Assembly: GCA_003991915.1 (NCBI GenBank)
Contig: RQTK01000973.1
Location: forward strand, 25,737-89,736
Direction of reading: 5' to 3'
From: Elysia chlorotica
Taxonomy: Eukaryota > Mollusca > Gastropoda > Plakobranchidae
Length of the DNA: 64,000 nt
Shown: positions 61,966 through 64,000 of the stretch, piece after piece
Layout of the letters: each line of letters begins with the position of its first letter
Numbering within the stretch: the stretch's first letter is position 1
Translations under genes and position numbers: made by a program
The notes under the pieces: generated by a model
What the model saw: only the letters and a program-made list of their open reading frames with translations
Told to the model about the DNA's origin: nothing
The model's database searches: none

Positions 61966-63085
61966 AAAAGCAATTCTTCATGATACCTAAGAACGACAAA
62001 GTTTTAAAATACTACAAATAAAGAGGAGGTCTTGTTTAGGATTGGAGCTGGATGGAGCTATTTTTGTCGCAATAGAAAAATATGTGCGGATGAACATATG
62101 CACCCTCCTTTAAAAAACAACAATAATGCATCTTACTTCAAACGAGGACTAAAATATTTGAATCCCAAAAACCTCTAAAACTACACAAGATGGGCACATT
62201 AATTTTTACGAAAAATGTTTCATGTCTCCACAATTTTTCCTAAGCAAACAAATTAATAAAAAGAAACGTAATTTCAAAAACACAGATACAGCTACTTCCT
62301 CGCCTTCCTTCAGCAACAAATAAATCGAAAGTTGGCTGATCAAATTATACTAAACGTTGAGCGCGCAGTGCTGGACCAAATTTAGAACCTGGACTTATGT
62401 TTATAATCAGTTTCGTGTTTATCGCAAGAATAATTATAATATGGCATCAACTTAAGATAATCATAAGAAACTGTTACAAAGCTGAATCAATTTTAGACTC
62501 TGGACCCTATATACAAATCTATGATCAGAATCAAATTCAGTCTGTAATCTTTCAGCTTTGCCCATCACACAATGCCCACGAATTTCGTGGATTCTCGACT
62601 AGTAGTTGTACTTACTTAGTGGGTGCCAAACGTTATCCGTAACAAAAACAATTGACACCAAATAAAGAGTCACATAAAAAGATAGGAGAGAAAGATGTTT
62701 AAGATAGAGGTATAAGACAAAGCTTCATGCAACGATATTAAAAAAACAAACTAAATTTTAAAATGTAGAATTTTCGAAAAGACAAACATAGAAATCGGCA
62801 GTGCATAGTGCAAGAATAGCGGATAACTGATGGTCAAAGGGGGCCATCGGTTGGTAATTAAAAACTGAGAAAAGGTCTAGTGGCAGACAACCAACCAAGA
62901 TTAATGACAAGACAACATCGCAAAAAACATAGAACCTCTGTGGCAAAGAGAAGCACTGAATAGAGAGAGGTGGAGGCATTGATCTGTCGCCTACATCCTG
63001 CAGTAGATGGACGCAGCTGTGTTGGAATTAAAAAAGGCAGGGATGAGATTTTAATTTATGTTCGTGTACTTCTTTTTATTCTTAC
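61966..63085. other. Upstream intergenic DNA
   Basis: No gene recognised. An ATTTCGTGG-containing stretch at about 62570-62620 resembles one at about 40325-40375 (ACCAATTTCGTGGGTTCCTA). Confidence 0.45.
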
Positions 63086-63089
63086 TACT

Positions 63090-63113
63090 GTCGTCAGTGT
63101 TGTTGTTGGTGTT

Positions 63114-63144
<31 letters not shown>

Positions 63145-63548
63145 CTGTTGTTGTCGGTGTTGTTGTTGTAGCCGTTGCTGCTAATGTTGAAGATTTTGCT
63201 GTTGCAACAACGTATGTTGTCAGTATCTTTTGTTTGTATTCTTCTTGTTGATGCTACTACTTTTGTTACTGATATGATATTAATTTTCCATATCATTCTT
63301 GCCGTTGTTACTGTTTTATTTTCTCTTGTTTGTTGTCATTTATTGCTTTGTTATCATTTTGTTGTTCTTACGGTTGTTGTTTTTGTTGTTGTTGTTGCTA
63401 TTCTTTTGTTGTTTTCGTTCCTTTCTTTGTTTATTTGCTGCTGTTGATTTTTGTTTGATATTATTATTGTTTATTTGCTGCTGTTGATTTTTGTTTGATA
63501 TTATTATTGCCGTTGGTGTTATCGTTATTGTTTATTATCATTAGTAGC

Positions 63549-63615
<67 letters not shown>

Positions 63616-63620
63616 ATATA
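63090..63620. repeat. (GTT)n and (AGT)n microsatellites
   Basis: GTT repeats 63093-63180 with variants, a tandem 50-bp duplication (TTTGCTGCTGTTGATTTTTG at 63434 and 63474), and about 24 AGT units at 63541-63615. Confidence 0.95.
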
Positions 63621-63860
63621 AAAATGTATCAGAGTTAGAATGAAGAGCACAACACTGAAGTGTGCGCAAGTACTAAAAGTAGTATAATAATACTAGAGGG
63701 GGGAATACGCACAACTAAGCAACCGAGGGACAATAAATCAAACACAACTAGAGATAGAAAGATACATATAAACGTTTCGCCTTTATTGGCTTCATCAGAC
63801 TAATAAAAACAAAAATAGGCTGCACACTCTATTAATGATACATTGCGCAAATTCTGCAAC

Positions 63861-64000
63861 TACGAGGGCAGGCTGATAAATAAGGGCCGTTTTTGAATAA
63901 CTTTTTTATTTGAAGGACTACAGAGGCAAGTTACACATCAAATGAAAGCTTAGAGTCTCCCCTATCTGACGAACTATTCTGTTTGGGTTTTATTTGTGTC
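63861..64000 (+). mobile_element. Mariner-like transposon end, cut by the window edge
   Basis: TACGAGGGCAGGCTGATAAA then TAAGGGCCG, the typical mariner terminal motif, preceded by non-element DNA. The rest of the element, if present, lies beyond the window. Confidence 0.5.

Overview
The window is animal (eukaryotic) genomic DNA. It has one widely spaced multi-exon gene with GT-AG introns, very abundant (GA)n/(CT)n and trinucleotide microsatellites, tRNA-derived SINEs, decayed LINE, Helitron-like and mariner-like sequence, and one 556-bp run of N. The repeat style and the gene suggest a mollusc, probably a gastropod. That assignment is inference and could not be tested here.

The only convincing functional gene is a single-pass receptor guanylate cyclase of the natriuretic-peptide-receptor type, on the minus strand from a signal-peptide exon at about 50.2 kb to a stop at 3022. 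I could place 22 coding exons by hand. Splice sites are GT/AG and the phases match across every junction except two. Each of those two junctions lacks one expected short exon: one in the ligand-binding region, probably in the N gap at 37240-37795, and one in the catalytic domain between 5354 and 3252, next to an intronic tandem duplication. The order is signal peptide, ANF-type ligand-binding domain, Cys-containing juxtamembrane stretch, transmembrane helix, kinase-homology domain (HGN in place of HRD), dimerisation helix, cyclase catalytic domain and C-terminal tail. The visible exons give about 1,027 codons, so the full protein would be near 1,090 residues.

The introns are rich in local duplication. 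Exons 15, 19 and 20 each have partial relic copies in the neighbouring intron. Minisatellites abut splice sites: a 20-bp array repeating the exon 4 donor 13 times, a 76-bp array repeating the exon 19 acceptor, and a roughly 64-bp array beside the exon 17 acceptor. The 9.9-kb intron before the transmembrane exon (21406-32871 region) carries, on the opposite strand, an uninterrupted reading frame that resembles the N-terminal third of bacterial BatD (aerotolerance family). It is flanked on both sides by eukaryotic CT-rich repeats and is the most unexpected item here: a horizontal insertion or an assembly chimera.

Upstream of the gene (50.3-64 kb) lie two intronless cytosolic HSP90 pseudogenes that share the same disabling lesions, so they were duplicated after inactivation. 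The longer one carries a 50-bp minisatellite grown from the acidic C-terminal coding tail. A segment of about 390 bp next to the first pseudogene recurs near 60.1 kb. A second decayed LINE, a mariner-like end and further microsatellites fill the right edge.
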